Below, in pieces: positions 49,569 through 57,937 of a stretch of 64,000 nucleotides of DNA; the stretch's first letter is position 1, and every line of letters begins with the position of its first letter. The notes below the pieces were generated by a model. It had not been told where the DNA came from. It did no database searches and worked only from the letters and a program-made list of their open reading frames with translations. The stretch is taken from IMG/VR virus record IMGVR_UViG_3300002137_000145, positions 1-64,000 of that record. One strand, written 5' to 3'. The position numbers and the translations under genes were made by a program. Source of the DNA: a virus.

Positions 49569-50283
49569 TGAAGGACTTCGTCCTATGGACCTACAAGAAA
49601 TGGTCCACTCCGTTTTTGAAATTGACAGCTTTAAGTCCAAGATGGGCGAAGACCGAGATGTTTGTGTTGTAAGTTTCAAAGTTAAAGATCGTAGTCCTGC
49701 CAAGGACATGATGGAATTCATTGAGAAAGGATATCCGTTTGTTTTAGATGCTGATATTAGTTCAGGTGAGGACAACAAAGGTGAATATTCTGTTTTCGTT
49801 GAAATGTCTAGGACTCCGCAGTTATCAGAAAACATCAAAGACTTGATGTACGGTGTGACTAAGTTAACTGGTATCGAGGGTTTCAAATTTAAATATTATA
49901 AAGAGTCTCAAGTACACGAAGCAACAGGTGAAAATCTTTCACAACATATTCCTTCCACAGCCAATGCTTACGATGGATTTGTTAATAAAATGAAAGTTGA
50001 AAGTGTTAAATCATTTTTCAATAAAACATTAATGGACAGTCTAAGTCTAGATAACGATATTATTACTATTCACAAACCGTTTGACAAACAAGTTAAGCTG
50101 CGGTGGCTAAGTGAGCAGGATCCTCAGGCAGTGGTAGAAGGTGCCATGGACTTAGACGAAACAGCTACCGCTGAAATGTTTTGGTTAACTAAAGTATTAG
50201 GTGACTACAACATTAGCAAGTTTGGAAATAAGTTTCTATTCACAAACGGTGATAGAGCTATGTTATTACAAAGGACAGAATAA
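49546..50283 (+). CDS. Probable virion structural protein
   Basis: 245 residues from the ATG at 49546 (MQNNQQLDEGLRPMDLQEM), with GGAG upstream inside the previous gene. It has an alpha/beta N-terminal half (AKDMMEFIEKGYPFVLDADI) and a C-terminal half with WLTKVLGDYNISKFGNKFLF. It is coupled to the preceding virion gene and precedes the lysis cassette. No specific family is recognised. Confidence 0.65.
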   Translation: MQNNQQLDEGLRPMDLQEMVHSVFEIDSFKSKMGEDRDVCVVSFKVKDRSPAKDMMEFIEKGYPFVLDADISSGEDNKGEYSVFVEMSRTPQLSENIKDLMYGVTKLTGIEGFKFKYYKESQVHEATGENLSQHIPSTANAYDGFVNKMKVESVKSFFNKTLMDSLSLDNDIITIHKPFDKQVKLRWLSEQDPQAVVEGAMDLDETATAEMFWLTKVLGDYNISKFGNKFLFTNGDRAMLLQRTE

Positions 50284-51131
50284 TGAGTGCAGAACATTTT
50301 AAATTTACATTCACAAAAGACCAAATCAGAGATCTAATCAAAACAGAATCAGATGCTTGGTATGAAGCAATGTGTGAGGTGTTGCCACTGTGGCAAATTG
50401 ATACACCTGCTCGTGTTGCAGGATTCATCGCACAATGCGGCCACGAAAGTGCTGGGTTTAAAGTTTTAACAGAAAACTTAAATTATAGTGCTGACGGGTT
50501 AAACAAAATATTTCCAAAGTATTTTGTTAAAGCAGGGCGTGATGCTCAAGCATACAATCGTCAACCAGAAAAGATTGCCAATGTAGTTTATGCAGGACGC
50601 ATGGACAACGGTGATGAAGCAAGTGGTGATGGTTGGAGATTCCGTGGCGGCGGCTTGATCCAATTAACTGGTCGTCACAACTATACAAAATTCGCTGCTG
50701 CTATGAAGATGAACTTAGAAGAAGCCTGTGAATATGTTCGTACTAAGAAAGGCGCACTTGACAGTGCTTGCTGGTTCTGGGACGAGAACAATATCAATCA
50801 GTACTGCGATAGTGGCGACATTATTACTATGACCAAGCGTATCAATGGTGGTACTATTGGATTAGAAGATCGTAAGCAACATTGGGAACATGCTCTGCAT
50901 GTGTTTGATCCTCATTGGACTGCGCCTGCAGAACCTGCATTAGTTTTAGAAACTGTTCGTAAAGGATCTAAGGGCCCCGTAGTAAAAAAGATGCAAGAGG
51001 CTTTGGGCTTGAACGCAGATGGAGATTTTGGTCCTGGAACCGAAAAAGCACTGATGGCGTGGCAAACAGCACAAGGCCTAACAGCCGATGGTATAGCTGG
51101 TCCAAAGACTCTGGGAAAACTACTAGGATAA
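50283..51131 (+). CDS. Endolysin: GH19 chitinase/lysozyme domain with peptidoglycan-binding domain
   Basis: 282 residues. Residues 1-215 form a GH19-type lysozyme: IAQCGHESAGFKVLTENLNY carries the catalytic Glu, GDGWRFRGGGLIQLTGRHNY is the signature substrate region, and KRINGGTIGLEDRKQHW follows. The C-terminal 60 residues (VRKGSKGPVVKKMQEALGL, then GDFGPGTEKALMAWQ) are a peptidoglycan-binding (PG_binding_1) domain. There is no signal peptide, so export through a holin is expected. The TAATG overlap joins it to the upstream gene, and the spanin genes follow. Confidence 0.9.
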   Translation: MSAEHFKFTFTKDQIRDLIKTESDAWYEAMCEVLPLWQIDTPARVAGFIAQCGHESAGFKVLTENLNYSADGLNKIFPKYFVKAGRDAQAYNRQPEKIANVVYAGRMDNGDEASGDGWRFRGGGLIQLTGRHNYTKFAAAMKMNLEEACEYVRTKKGALDSACWFWDENNINQYCDSGDIITMTKRINGGTIGLEDRKQHWEHALHVFDPHWTAPAEPALVLETVRKGSKGPVVKKMQEALGLNADGDFGPGTEKALMAWQTAQGLTADGIAGPKTLGKLLG

Positions 51132-51133
51132 CA

Positions 51134-51556
51134 ATGTTTAGCTCTATTAAAATCGCATTGGCGTTATTTGTTCTTGCATCTGCAGGAGCAGGATATATGT
51201 ATGTAAAAAAGATTGAGGGTGACTTACAGACTGCAAGAGAAAACGTTGCTAAGATGGAAGTTGCTATACAAGTTAGCGAAGCAAGTATTAAGATGATGGA
51301 AACAGATATCAAGCGTACAAGCGAGCTTAACATGCAGTTGCAAGGCGATTTACAGAAAGCAGAGAAGTATGGGGATGAACTTCGTGCTACTCTACAGAAG
51401 CACAACCTAACTATGCTGGCTCTAAAAAAGCCTGCTATGATCGAACAAAGGATGCAAGATGCAACTACTAAGATTTGGGCTGACATCACTACTGATACTG
51501 ACCCTAGCAGGGTGCAGTCTCCTGCGCCCGGAAGCAAAAGTAATAACGGTAACTAA
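51134..51556 (+). CDS. i-spanin (Rz-like)
   Basis: 140 residues from the ATG at 51134. Residues about 5-25 (IKIALALFVLASAGAGYMYV) form an N-terminal membrane anchor. Residues 27-105 are a long coiled coil of Glu, Lys and Met-rich heptads. This is the layout of an inner-membrane i-spanin. Its end overlaps an o-spanin frame by 98 bases. It is predicted to link inner and outer membrane during lysis. Confidence 0.82.
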   Translation: MFSSIKIALALFVLASAGAGYMYVKKIEGDLQTARENVAKMEVAIQVSEASIKMMETDIKRTSELNMQLQGDLQKAEKYGDELRATLQKHNLTMLALKKPAMIEQRMQDATTKIWADITTDTDPSRVQSPAPGSKSNNGN

Positions 51557-51836
51557 TACTGTAAAAACTACAGTGCCTCCGGCTGCAAGGCCTAAGCCTG
51601 TACAGATGAACAATATTAAAATCTATGTTGTTAATAAAGACAACTATGATCTGTTCGTTGAAGAATTCACTAAGAAAAATGGTGAACTAGTATATATTGC
51701 TATTAGTGTTAAAGACTATGAAAATTTATCGTTAAACATAGCAGAGCTAAGAAGATATCTTAATCAACAAAAAGAAATAATTGTTTATTACGAAGAAGCA
51801 ACTAAAGCAGAAGACATAAAACCAATATCTAAATAA
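51459..51836 (+). CDS. o-spanin lipoprotein (Rz1-like)
   Basis: 125 residues in a different frame within the end of the i-spanin gene. AAGGA lies upstream of the ATG. Residues 6-19 (FGLTSLLILTLAGC) form a lipoprotein signal with the lipobox LAGC. A Pro-containing segment (TVPPAARPKPVQ) and a helical C-terminal domain follow. The partial nesting of an Rz1-like frame in Rz is a known spanin arrangement. The C-terminal domain (60-70 residues) makes it longer than a minimal Rz1. Confidence 0.82.
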   Translation: MQLLRFGLTSLLILTLAGCSLLRPEAKVITVTNTVKTTVPPAARPKPVQMNNIKIYVVNKDNYDLFVEEFTKKNGELVYIAISVKDYENLSLNIAELRRYLNQQKEIIVYYEEATKAEDIKPISK

Positions 51837-51839
51837 ATA
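51833..51839 (+). promoter_or_regulatory. Late-type promoter motif ATAAATA
   Basis: ATAAATATT overlaps the end of the o-spanin gene and lies 25 bases before the ATG at 51865, with AGGAGCGA as a ribosome-binding site. Confidence 0.5.
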
Positions 51840-51864
51840 TTTAAGTTAGCATAGGAGCGAAGTT

Positions 51865-52272
51865 ATGCCTAGATTAGATCCTTCAGATTTACAAAGTCCA
51901 ACACCGGTAGCTGCACCTGCGGCGGCGGCCTCTCCTGTAGCAACATCGCAAACAGGAGCGTTATCACAAATGAGCATTCAAATACCAGAAACCCCAACAG
52001 CAGGCGATAGTCCGTTAAACTCGTCAGCTGTAATGAAAGACGTCGAAGGCAACCCATTTAAAAAATGGATTTATCTAGCAGCAGCAGTTGATAGCTGGAG
52101 GATTTGGCCAAGGGCATTTATGAGTATATACATTATTTTAGTATACAAAGTTGTGACTTGGTTTATGACTGTACCAACACCTAATCTAGAACAATCTGGA
52201 TTAGTATCAATTATTGTTGGTGCTGGTGCAGCATGGTTTGGTTTATACTTAGGTAGTTCACCAAGAAAATAA
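51865..52272 (+). CDS. Holin-like membrane protein
   Basis: 135 residues. A Pro/Ala/Ser-rich N-terminus (residues 1-60) is followed by two hydrophobic segments (near 86-104 and 110-131; YIILVYKVVTWFMTV and SIIVGAGAAWFGLYL) and a short basic tail. The position directly after endolysin and spanins supports a holin role. It could instead be a virion membrane protein, since the long soluble N-terminus is unusual for a holin. Confidence 0.6.
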   Translation: MPRLDPSDLQSPTPVAAPAAAASPVATSQTGALSQMSIQIPETPTAGDSPLNSSAVMKDVEGNPFKKWIYLAAAVDSWRIWPRAFMSIYIILVYKVVTWFMTVPTPNLEQSGLVSIIVGAGAAWFGLYLGSSPRK

Positions 52273-52305
52273 AAATTTTTACTGAGTTAAAAATAAACTT
52301 AAATA

Positions 52306-52334
52306 AAAGGACTGCTTGACACAGTCCTTTTTTT
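52306..52334 (+). terminator. Terminator overlapping the next promoter
   Basis: AAAGGACTG (52306-52314) and CAGTCCTTT (52322-52330) form a nine-pair stem with loop CTTGACA, followed by Ts. The loop contains the -35 hexamer of the promoter at 52316. Confidence 0.85.
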
Positions 52335-52344
52335 ATTGTATAAT
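52316..52344 (+). promoter_or_regulatory. Consensus sigma70 promoter of dnaJ, -35 within terminator loop
   Basis: TTGACA at 52316-52321 and TATAAT at 52339-52344 are separated by 17 bases. The -10 ends seven bases before the dnaJ ATG at 52351, so the mRNA would start at or very near the start codon. Confidence 0.85.
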
Positions 52345-52350
52345 GATACT

Positions 52351-53190
52351 ATGGATTATTACTCTACACTCGGATTAACACGTGGCGCATCAGACGCCGA
52401 TATCAAGAAAGCATATCGCACTATGGCGATGAAGCATCATCCCGACAGGGGTGGTGATGAACAAAAATTTAAAGAAATTGCAACGGCATACGAAGCATTA
52501 ACTGATCCCCAGAAAAGACATATCATTGATATGGGTGGTGATCCTAATGCACAACCCGGTCGAAACAATCCCAATCAAGGCAATCCATTTGAATTTCACT
52601 TTGGCACAGGTAATATGGAAGACATATTCAACAACTTTGGCTTTAGTGGGTTCAATCGAAATCTTCGTAAGAATAAATCATTGAATATTTCTGTAGAAAT
52701 TACTCTAGAAGAAGTATTAACTGGCAAAGACATTGCAGCAGAGCTAGGGCTTCCGACCGGTAGGAAGAAGATGATTAATATTCAAATACCCCCGGGTATA
52801 GAACACGGTCAACAAATTCGATATGAAGGTATGGGAGATAATGCAATACCTAATCTGATGCCAGGAGATCTTATAGTTAATGTGAATGTGCTTCCTCATA
52901 GATCTTTTAAAAGAGAGGGCACGTCATTAACTATCGATAAAGAAATCAATGCATGGGATGCTATTCTCGGAACATCCATAGAGATAAAAACACTGGGCGG
53001 AAAATCACTGTCGGTTAACTTACCGCAAGGCACACAGCCTGATACTACATTTAGAATACCAGACGAAGGATTGCCAGATATGAGAACTAGACGAAGAGGT
53101 AATCTTCTTATTAAAATTAAAGTTAAAATCCCGAAAGATTTAACTCAAGCACAGTTAGAAAAAATTCAACAGGTGCAACATGGAATTTAA
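52351..53190 (+). CDS. dnaJ: DnaJ-like co-chaperone (type II)
   Basis: 279 residues from the ATG at 52351; the TTG at 52336 is upstream of the predicted transcription start and is rejected. The J domain (DYYSTLGLTRGASDADIKKAY, MKHHPDRGG with HPD) is followed by a Gly/Asn/Phe linker (PFEFHFGTGNMEDIFNNFGF). C-terminal substrate domains follow (LNISVEITLEEVLTGKDIA, then INIQIPPGIEHGQQIRY). The zinc-finger region of type I DnaJ is missing. It should stimulate host DnaK. It overlaps the deformylase gene by 11 bases. Confidence 0.9.
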   Translation: MDYYSTLGLTRGASDADIKKAYRTMAMKHHPDRGGDEQKFKEIATAYEALTDPQKRHIIDMGGDPNAQPGRNNPNQGNPFEFHFGTGNMEDIFNNFGFSGFNRNLRKNKSLNISVEITLEEVLTGKDIAAELGLPTGRKKMINIQIPPGIEHGQQIRYEGMGDNAIPNLMPGDLIVNVNVLPHRSFKREGTSLTIDKEINAWDAILGTSIEIKTLGGKSLSVNLPQGTQPDTTFRIPDEGLPDMRTRRRGNLLIKIKVKIPKDLTQAQLEKIQQVQHGI

Positions 53191-53674
53191 ACTAGGACCG
53201 CACAATTCTTTAGTAGAACAAAGTACTCCTTGGGACTTTGCAAGTGATATCGGTGCAAAAGATCTAGAAAAACAAATGTGTTCTTTTATGATCGAAGCAA
53301 AAGGCATAGGGCTTGCTGCTAATCAATTAGGATTAACTAAGCAAGTATTCGTTATGGGCAGCTATAGTATAGCGGGCTTTCCAGAACCGTTCGCCTTGTT
53401 TAATCCTAAGATACTAGAAGCAAGCAAAGAAGAAGTTCTAGACGAAGAAGGTTGTCTTAGCTATCCGGGATTGTTTTTAAAAGTAAAACGTCCTAGCTGG
53501 ATAATTGTAGAATATCAAAACAGCAACGGTGATACTATCGAAGCCAAGTTTGATGGATACTTAGCAAAGTGCTTTCAGCATGAGTTAGATCACCTAAACG
53601 GCATCTGCTTTGTTGACAAAGTAGGTCAAGTGAAGTTAAAATTAGCTATGAAGAAACTTAGGAAAAACAAATAA
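53180..53674 (+). CDS. def: Peptide deformylase
   Basis: 164 residues. GIGLAANQLG near residue 42 (motif I), EEGCLSYPGL near residue 93 (motif II with the metal-ligand Cys) and CFQHELDHLNG near residue 135 (motif III HExxH) are all present. The enzyme removes the N-formyl group from nascent proteins. Phages with high protein output, including cyanophages, encode it. There is no C-terminal extension, as in other phage deformylases. Confidence 0.93.
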   Translation: MEFKLGPHNSLVEQSTPWDFASDIGAKDLEKQMCSFMIEAKGIGLAANQLGLTKQVFVMGSYSIAGFPEPFALFNPKILEASKEEVLDEEGCLSYPGLFLKVKRPSWIIVEYQNSNGDTIEAKFDGYLAKCFQHELDHLNGICFVDKVGQVKLKLAMKKLRKNK

Positions 53675-53675
53675 T

Positions 53676-56045
53676 ATGATCGAACCAAGCAAAGATTTAC
53701 AAGAAATATTTGAAGGTGCAGTAGAGCATTCTAAAGCACTTGACCACGAATACATTACTATCGAGCATATCGTCTTCGGCATTTTGAGTGACAAGAATTC
53801 CTTTGAACTTCTAAAGTCATACGGGGCAGATGCTGTTTTTATTAAAACAAATTTAGAGCATTATCTAAAAAACAATCTCAATGACATTAAAACTAGTAAT
53901 CCTAATGTCAAACCTAAAAAGACTAACAGTGTTGAGCGTGTGCTTAACCGTTGCTTTACGCAGGTATTGTTCAGTGGACGGCAGCGTATGGAAGTTGCTG
54001 ATGTTATTATCAGCGTACTCAGTGAAAAAAATAGTTTCGCTTACTATTTCCTTACCAAGGGAGGAGTGACAAAAGAAAAGTTTGTTAAGTATTTCCAAGA
54101 AAATGTAATGCCGCAGCCCGAAGAAGAAGAAGATCATCAAGTGTCAGAAAACCGAGTAGCTAATGTAAGTCAAGCCGATAGGATTTTAAATCAGTTCTGC
54201 ACAAATCTTTCATTGAAAGCCAAGCAGCGTAAAATTGATCCGGTTATTGGACGTGAAGAAGAAATTGAAAAAATTCAGCTAGTTCTTGCTCGTCGAAATA
54301 AGAGCAATGTATTAATGGTAGGTGATCCAGGTGTTGGTAAAACTGCTATTGCTGAAGGTATTGCACTTAAGATTCTTAATAAAAAAGTACCTAAGTTTAT
54401 CCAAGACCACCAAGTATACACACTTGATATTAGTTCGTTGCTAGCAGGTTCTAAATATCGCGGTGACTTTGAAGAACGTGTTAAGGGTGTACTTGCTGCA
54501 CTTGAGCGTAAGGGCAATATTATTTTGTTTATCGACGAAGCACACATGATGAATGGTGCAGGCGCAGGCGGTGGTAATAGTTCAAACGATATGGCTAATA
54601 TGTTAAAGCCTATCCTTACCAAGGGTGTTATTAAACTAATTGCATCAACTACTTGGGAAGAATATCGCAAGCACTTTGAAAGTGATCGTGCATTAATGCG
54701 TCGATTCCAGCGTGTTAACATCGACGAGCCTAGTGCAGAAATGACTGTTAAGATTCTCAAAGGTCTTAAGAAGCATTATGAACAACATCACAATGTTAAG
54801 ATCAGCGATGCTGCTATCGAACAAGCAGTTAAGTTGTCTATTAAGTATATGGCTGACAAGAAACTTCCAGACAAAGCTATTGACATCATAGACTGTGCTT
54901 CTGCAAGATACAAGTTGAAAGACGATGTAGAGATGGAAGGCGTAGAACAAATTGTTGACATCGAACAAGTCACTTACGAACTTAGTAAGATGATTAACAT
55001 GCCTTTGGAAACTGTAGCTCAAAAAGAAAGCAAAAATCTTGCTTCATTAGAGAAACAAATGAAAGGAGTTGTGTACGGACAAGATACTGCTGTAGAAACA
55101 TTACTTGATAAAATCTTTGTTGCACAAGCAGGTATGAAATCACCTAACAAGCCTATCGGTAGCTTCCTATTATCTGGCCCAACTGGAACAGGTAAAACAG
55201 AAACTGCTAAAACTCTAGCAGAAAAGATGGGCATGGAGTTAATACGATTTGATATGGGCGAGTATCAAGAAAAGCACAGCGTTTCACGTTTGATTGGTGC
55301 TCCTCCTGGATATGTCGGCTACGAAGACAATGCAGGTATGTTGATCACTAAGCTGCAAGAACATCCTAATGCTGTACTATTGCTTGACGAAGTTGAGAAA
55401 GCACACCCAGATGTTATGAATATCCTATTAGCATTTATGGACAATGGCTTTGTCACTGGTTCAAACGGAAAACAAGCAGACGGAAGAAACTGTATTCTGC
55501 TTATGACATCAAACCTAGGTGCCCGTGATAACGAGAATAACAATATCGGATTTGGTGAAATGGAGAGAGACGGAGAAGATGACAAAGCAGTTAAGAAGTT
55601 CTTTGCTCCAGAATTCCGTAATCGCTTAGATGCTGTTATCAAGTTTACTAAACTAGGCACTGAAGTTATACATCAGATTGTTAGAAAGTTTGTAGGCGAA
55701 CTTAATACTCAGCTTAAAGACAAAGGCATTGAAATCGTTCTTACAGACGCATCTACTAAGTGGTTAGCAGACAAGGGCTATGATAAAAAGATGGGTGCTC
55801 GTCCGCTAGCACGGTTGATTGACAATGAAGTTAAAAGTCCGTTAAGCCGTAGAGTATTGTTTGGTGATCTTATCGAAGGTGGGCGTGTGACCATCGATAT
55901 TGTTGAAGGTAAACTCGACTTTATAATTTCTGAAATTCCTAAGCCATTAACTAAAGAAGAGAAAAAAGCAATGAAAGCTCAGAGAGCGTTAGATGCTGCA
56001 CAGTCCAAGGAACAAGATGTTATCAACGAAAACCAAGACAACTAA
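53676..56045 (+). CDS. clpA: ClpA-like AAA+ unfoldase
   Basis: 789 residues. The N domain (residues 1-150; HEYITIEHIVFGILSD) is the Clp N-repeat pair. Two AAA+ modules carry Walker A motifs GDPGVGKT near residue 214 and GPTGTGKTE near residue 502, with Walker B motifs ILFIDEAHMM and VLLLDEVEKAH. Between them there is no long coiled-coil M domain, so it is ClpA rather than ClpB type. ENNNIGFGEMERDGEDDKAV near residue 625 corresponds to the ClpP-docking IGL/IGF loop of ClpA. FFAPEFRNRLDAVIKF is the usual sensor region. Confidence 0.92.
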   Translation: MIEPSKDLQEIFEGAVEHSKALDHEYITIEHIVFGILSDKNSFELLKSYGADAVFIKTNLEHYLKNNLNDIKTSNPNVKPKKTNSVERVLNRCFTQVLFSGRQRMEVADVIISVLSEKNSFAYYFLTKGGVTKEKFVKYFQENVMPQPEEEEDHQVSENRVANVSQADRILNQFCTNLSLKAKQRKIDPVIGREEEIEKIQLVLARRNKSNVLMVGDPGVGKTAIAEGIALKILNKKVPKFIQDHQVYTLDISSLLAGSKYRGDFEERVKGVLAALERKGNIILFIDEAHMMNGAGAGGGNSSNDMANMLKPILTKGVIKLIASTTWEEYRKHFESDRALMRRFQRVNIDEPSAEMTVKILKGLKKHYEQHHNVKISDAAIEQAVKLSIKYMADKKLPDKAIDIIDCASARYKLKDDVEMEGVEQIVDIEQVTYELSKMINMPLETVAQKESKNLASLEKQMKGVVYGQDTAVETLLDKIFVAQAGMKSPNKPIGSFLLSGPTGTGKTETAKTLAEKMGMELIRFDMGEYQEKHSVSRLIGAPPGYVGYEDNAGMLITKLQEHPNAVLLLDEVEKAHPDVMNILLAFMDNGFVTGSNGKQADGRNCILLMTSNLGARDNENNNIGFGEMERDGEDDKAVKKFFAPEFRNRLDAVIKFTKLGTEVIHQIVRKFVGELNTQLKDKGIEIVLTDASTKWLADKGYDKKMGARPLARLIDNEVKSPLSRRVLFGDLIEGGRVTIDIVEGKLDFIISEIPKPLTKEEKKAMKAQRALDAAQSKEQDVINENQDN

Positions 56046-56682
56046 TAAGAAGTTCTACAATAAGTGGCTTTATAAGACTACTCTACAAGTTAGTGGTGCT
56101 GGTATCTTTAGAATGGCGGCGTTAGGAGACATAAAACTATTATGTAATCTTACAGAGGCGCCCTTACATGCGTTTCGTCAATCAGTATGGCATAATAAAG
56201 AGTTGATAGACAACATCTGCAACTTTTTATTGCCATACAACAAAAGCGACTACGCTACTAGGATAGAAAGTAGACAGATCGACTATTATACAAACGATAA
56301 ATTGTTCTATGATGCTATATCTGAAAAATTTGAATCGTATGTTGTTCATAGATTCGAACCAGGTGCAAACATCGACTTGTTAGATGCATCTACTATTATG
56401 GTTAAAAAGCTACCTAAGAATCAGTATCAGTACAGAGCTTATCTCCTTCCACATAAAATGGCAGGAGATAAAGAGGCTAAACAAAAGTATCTCGATTGGA
56501 TCAAGTCGCAATCTACTAGAATTACCTGTACTGAGTCGTTGCAGTCATGGTTTATGCACACTGACTGGAATTGGGATAGAAGATATGTATTGGTGCAAGA
56601 TGAAGCAACATTGCTTATGCTAAAGTTGCGTGATTCAACAGTTTTAGGGCGGATATACAAGTTTGTAGTTTCCGATAAATAA
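56017..56682 (+). CDS. Hypothetical protein
   Basis: 221 residues from the ATG at 56017, inside the end of the ClpA-like gene (29-base overlap). It is basic and aromatic (KKFYNKWLYKTTLQVSGAGI, MKLRDSTVLGRIYKFVV). No catalytic motif is recognised. It lies at the end of the chaperone operon and overlaps the late-type promoter of the next gene. Confidence 0.6.
   Translation: MLSTKTKTTNKKFYNKWLYKTTLQVSGAGIFRMAALGDIKLLCNLTEAPLHAFRQSVWHNKELIDNICNFLLPYNKSDYATRIESRQIDYYTNDKLFYDAISEKFESYVVHRFEPGANIDLLDASTIMVKKLPKNQYQYRAYLLPHKMAGDKEAKQKYLDWIKSQSTRITCTESLQSWFMHTDWNWDRRYVLVQDEATLLMLKLRDSTVLGRIYKFVVSDK
56674..56681 (+). promoter_or_regulatory. Late-type promoter GATAAATA
   Basis: GATAAATA ends five bases before the ATG at 56687. 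It overlaps the stop codon of the preceding gene. Confidence 0.55.
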
Positions 56683-56686
56683 TAAT

Positions 56687-57061
56687 ATGGGCTTCGAAAC
56701 ATTAAAATTATTAGAAAATATCACTGTATCGTCTGCATACGGTAGAGACTATCAAGCTGGGTCTGACGCAGACACTGTATTTTACTCCGATAAAAACAGA
56801 GGAGCAGGATATTATAAAAACGGCGATGGTATACACACCTTGTTATTCCACGCAGAAGGCTTGCTAGGAACTATCACTATACAAGCTACACTAGAACTTT
56901 ATCCGGGTGACAGTGACTGGGTTGACGTACATACAGAAACATTTGATGTAGATAGCTCAAACTCCAGCAGAAGCACAACAATCACAGGCAAGTTTGTGTT
57001 TATACGTGCTGCATACCACATCGAAGACGGTGAAATCATCAGTGTCCGTTATAATTCCTAA
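56687..57061 (+). CDS. Probable beta-sandwich virion protein
   Basis: 124 residues. The sequence predicts alternating beta strands (LETLK-type start, GLLGTITIQATLELYPGDSD, TITGKFVFIRAAYHIEDG). The late-type motif at the start and the neighbourhood support a small structural or decoration protein. No family is recognised. Confidence 0.65.
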   Translation: MGFETLKLLENITVSSAYGRDYQAGSDADTVFYSDKNRGAGYYKNGDGIHTLLFHAEGLLGTITIQATLELYPGDSDWVDVHTETFDVDSSNSSRSTTITGKFVFIRAAYHIEDGEIISVRYNS

Positions 57062-57073
57062 GTTGCGTTAAAC

Positions 57074-57081
57074 GATAAATA
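57074..57081 (+). promoter_or_regulatory. Late-type promoter GATAAATA
   Basis: GATAAATATAG lies 25 bases before the ATG at 57107. ATGGAAGATACG at 57093 is out of frame with that start. Confidence 0.55.
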
Positions 57082-57106
57082 TAGTATCAACTTATGGAAG
57101 ATACGT

Positions 57107-57937
57107 ATGAGAGATATTTTATCAAAATTAGATGCTATCGTTAGCGAAACTGCACTAACAGACAACGACACCATACAAGCAAAGCGCAACACTGATTTAG
57201 AACAGTTTGAAATCGGTGACGAGTTTGGCATCAGCTTTTCAGAAGATCACGAAATTGCCACTACTATTGTAGACATGCTGGAAGACGGCATTGTTATCGA
57301 ACTAGACGATCATGCTTTAGAAATGTTAACCAACGAAGGCCTACAGTTTTTAGAAGGCGAACTAGTAGAAGGCGTTGCCGGTCCACAAAAATGTTGGAAG
57401 GGCTACAGAAAAACTGGAACACAAGCAGGAACTGGTAAAAACGCAGGGAAGCGTGTAAACGACTGCGAAAAAATTGGGGAAGGTTCTAATCCTGAATACG
57501 ACGACGAAGCAGGAATGGCTGACAATAACCTAGAAACGATGAAACGTGCTGTTCAAGGTATCGACAACATCATTCATGCAGGCGATAATCTCCCAGAATG
57601 GGTCCAAGAAAAGATTGCAGTCGCAAAATCCATGCTAGTCACCGTTTGGGATTACATGGCTTCTGAAGAATCTAGAAACAACGAAAGCATTAAAACAGAA
57701 GCTGAGTATCAAGGACGCAAGGTACAACTAGGCAAAAAAATGGCAGGCGATGTTAAAAAATCAAAAGTATATGTAAAGAATCCACAGGGCAATGTGGTCA
57801 AAGTAAATTTTGGCGACAAGAAGATGCGCATTAAAAAATCCAATCCAGCACGTAGAAAGAGTTTCCGTGCCAGACATAACTGCTCTAATCCAGGGCCAAG
57901 ACATAAAGCAAGATATTGGTCTTGTAGGAGCTGGTAA
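57107..57937 (+). CDS. Head-associated structural protein
   Basis: 276 residues. The N-terminus (MRDILSKLDAIVSETALTD) has a helical capsid-targeting-like peptide ending in IVSE. A middle region has WKGYRKTGTQAGTGKNAGKR. The last 45 residues are basic (KMRIKKSNPARRKSFRARH, then PGPRHKARYWSCRSW), a C-terminal motif I recall from T4-like marine phage virion proteins. It is the first gene of a block with similar N-termini. The stop overlaps the next ATG. Confidence 0.65.
   Translation: MRDILSKLDAIVSETALTDNDTIQAKRNTDLEQFEIGDEFGISFSEDHEIATTIVDMLEDGIVIELDDHALEMLTNEGLQFLEGELVEGVAGPQKCWKGYRKTGTQAGTGKNAGKRVNDCEKIGEGSNPEYDDEAGMADNNLETMKRAVQGIDNIIHAGDNLPEWVQEKIAVAKSMLVTVWDYMASEESRNNESIKTEAEYQGRKVQLGKKMAGDVKKSKVYVKNPQGNVVKVNFGDKKMRIKKSNPARRKSFRARHNCSNPGPRHKARYWSCRSW

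Noticed and set aside
53865-55660. Several 60-160 residue minus-strand frames in the ClpA-like gene
   Set aside because: They are antisense shadows of a highly conserved coding gene with no ribosome-binding site or family resemblance.
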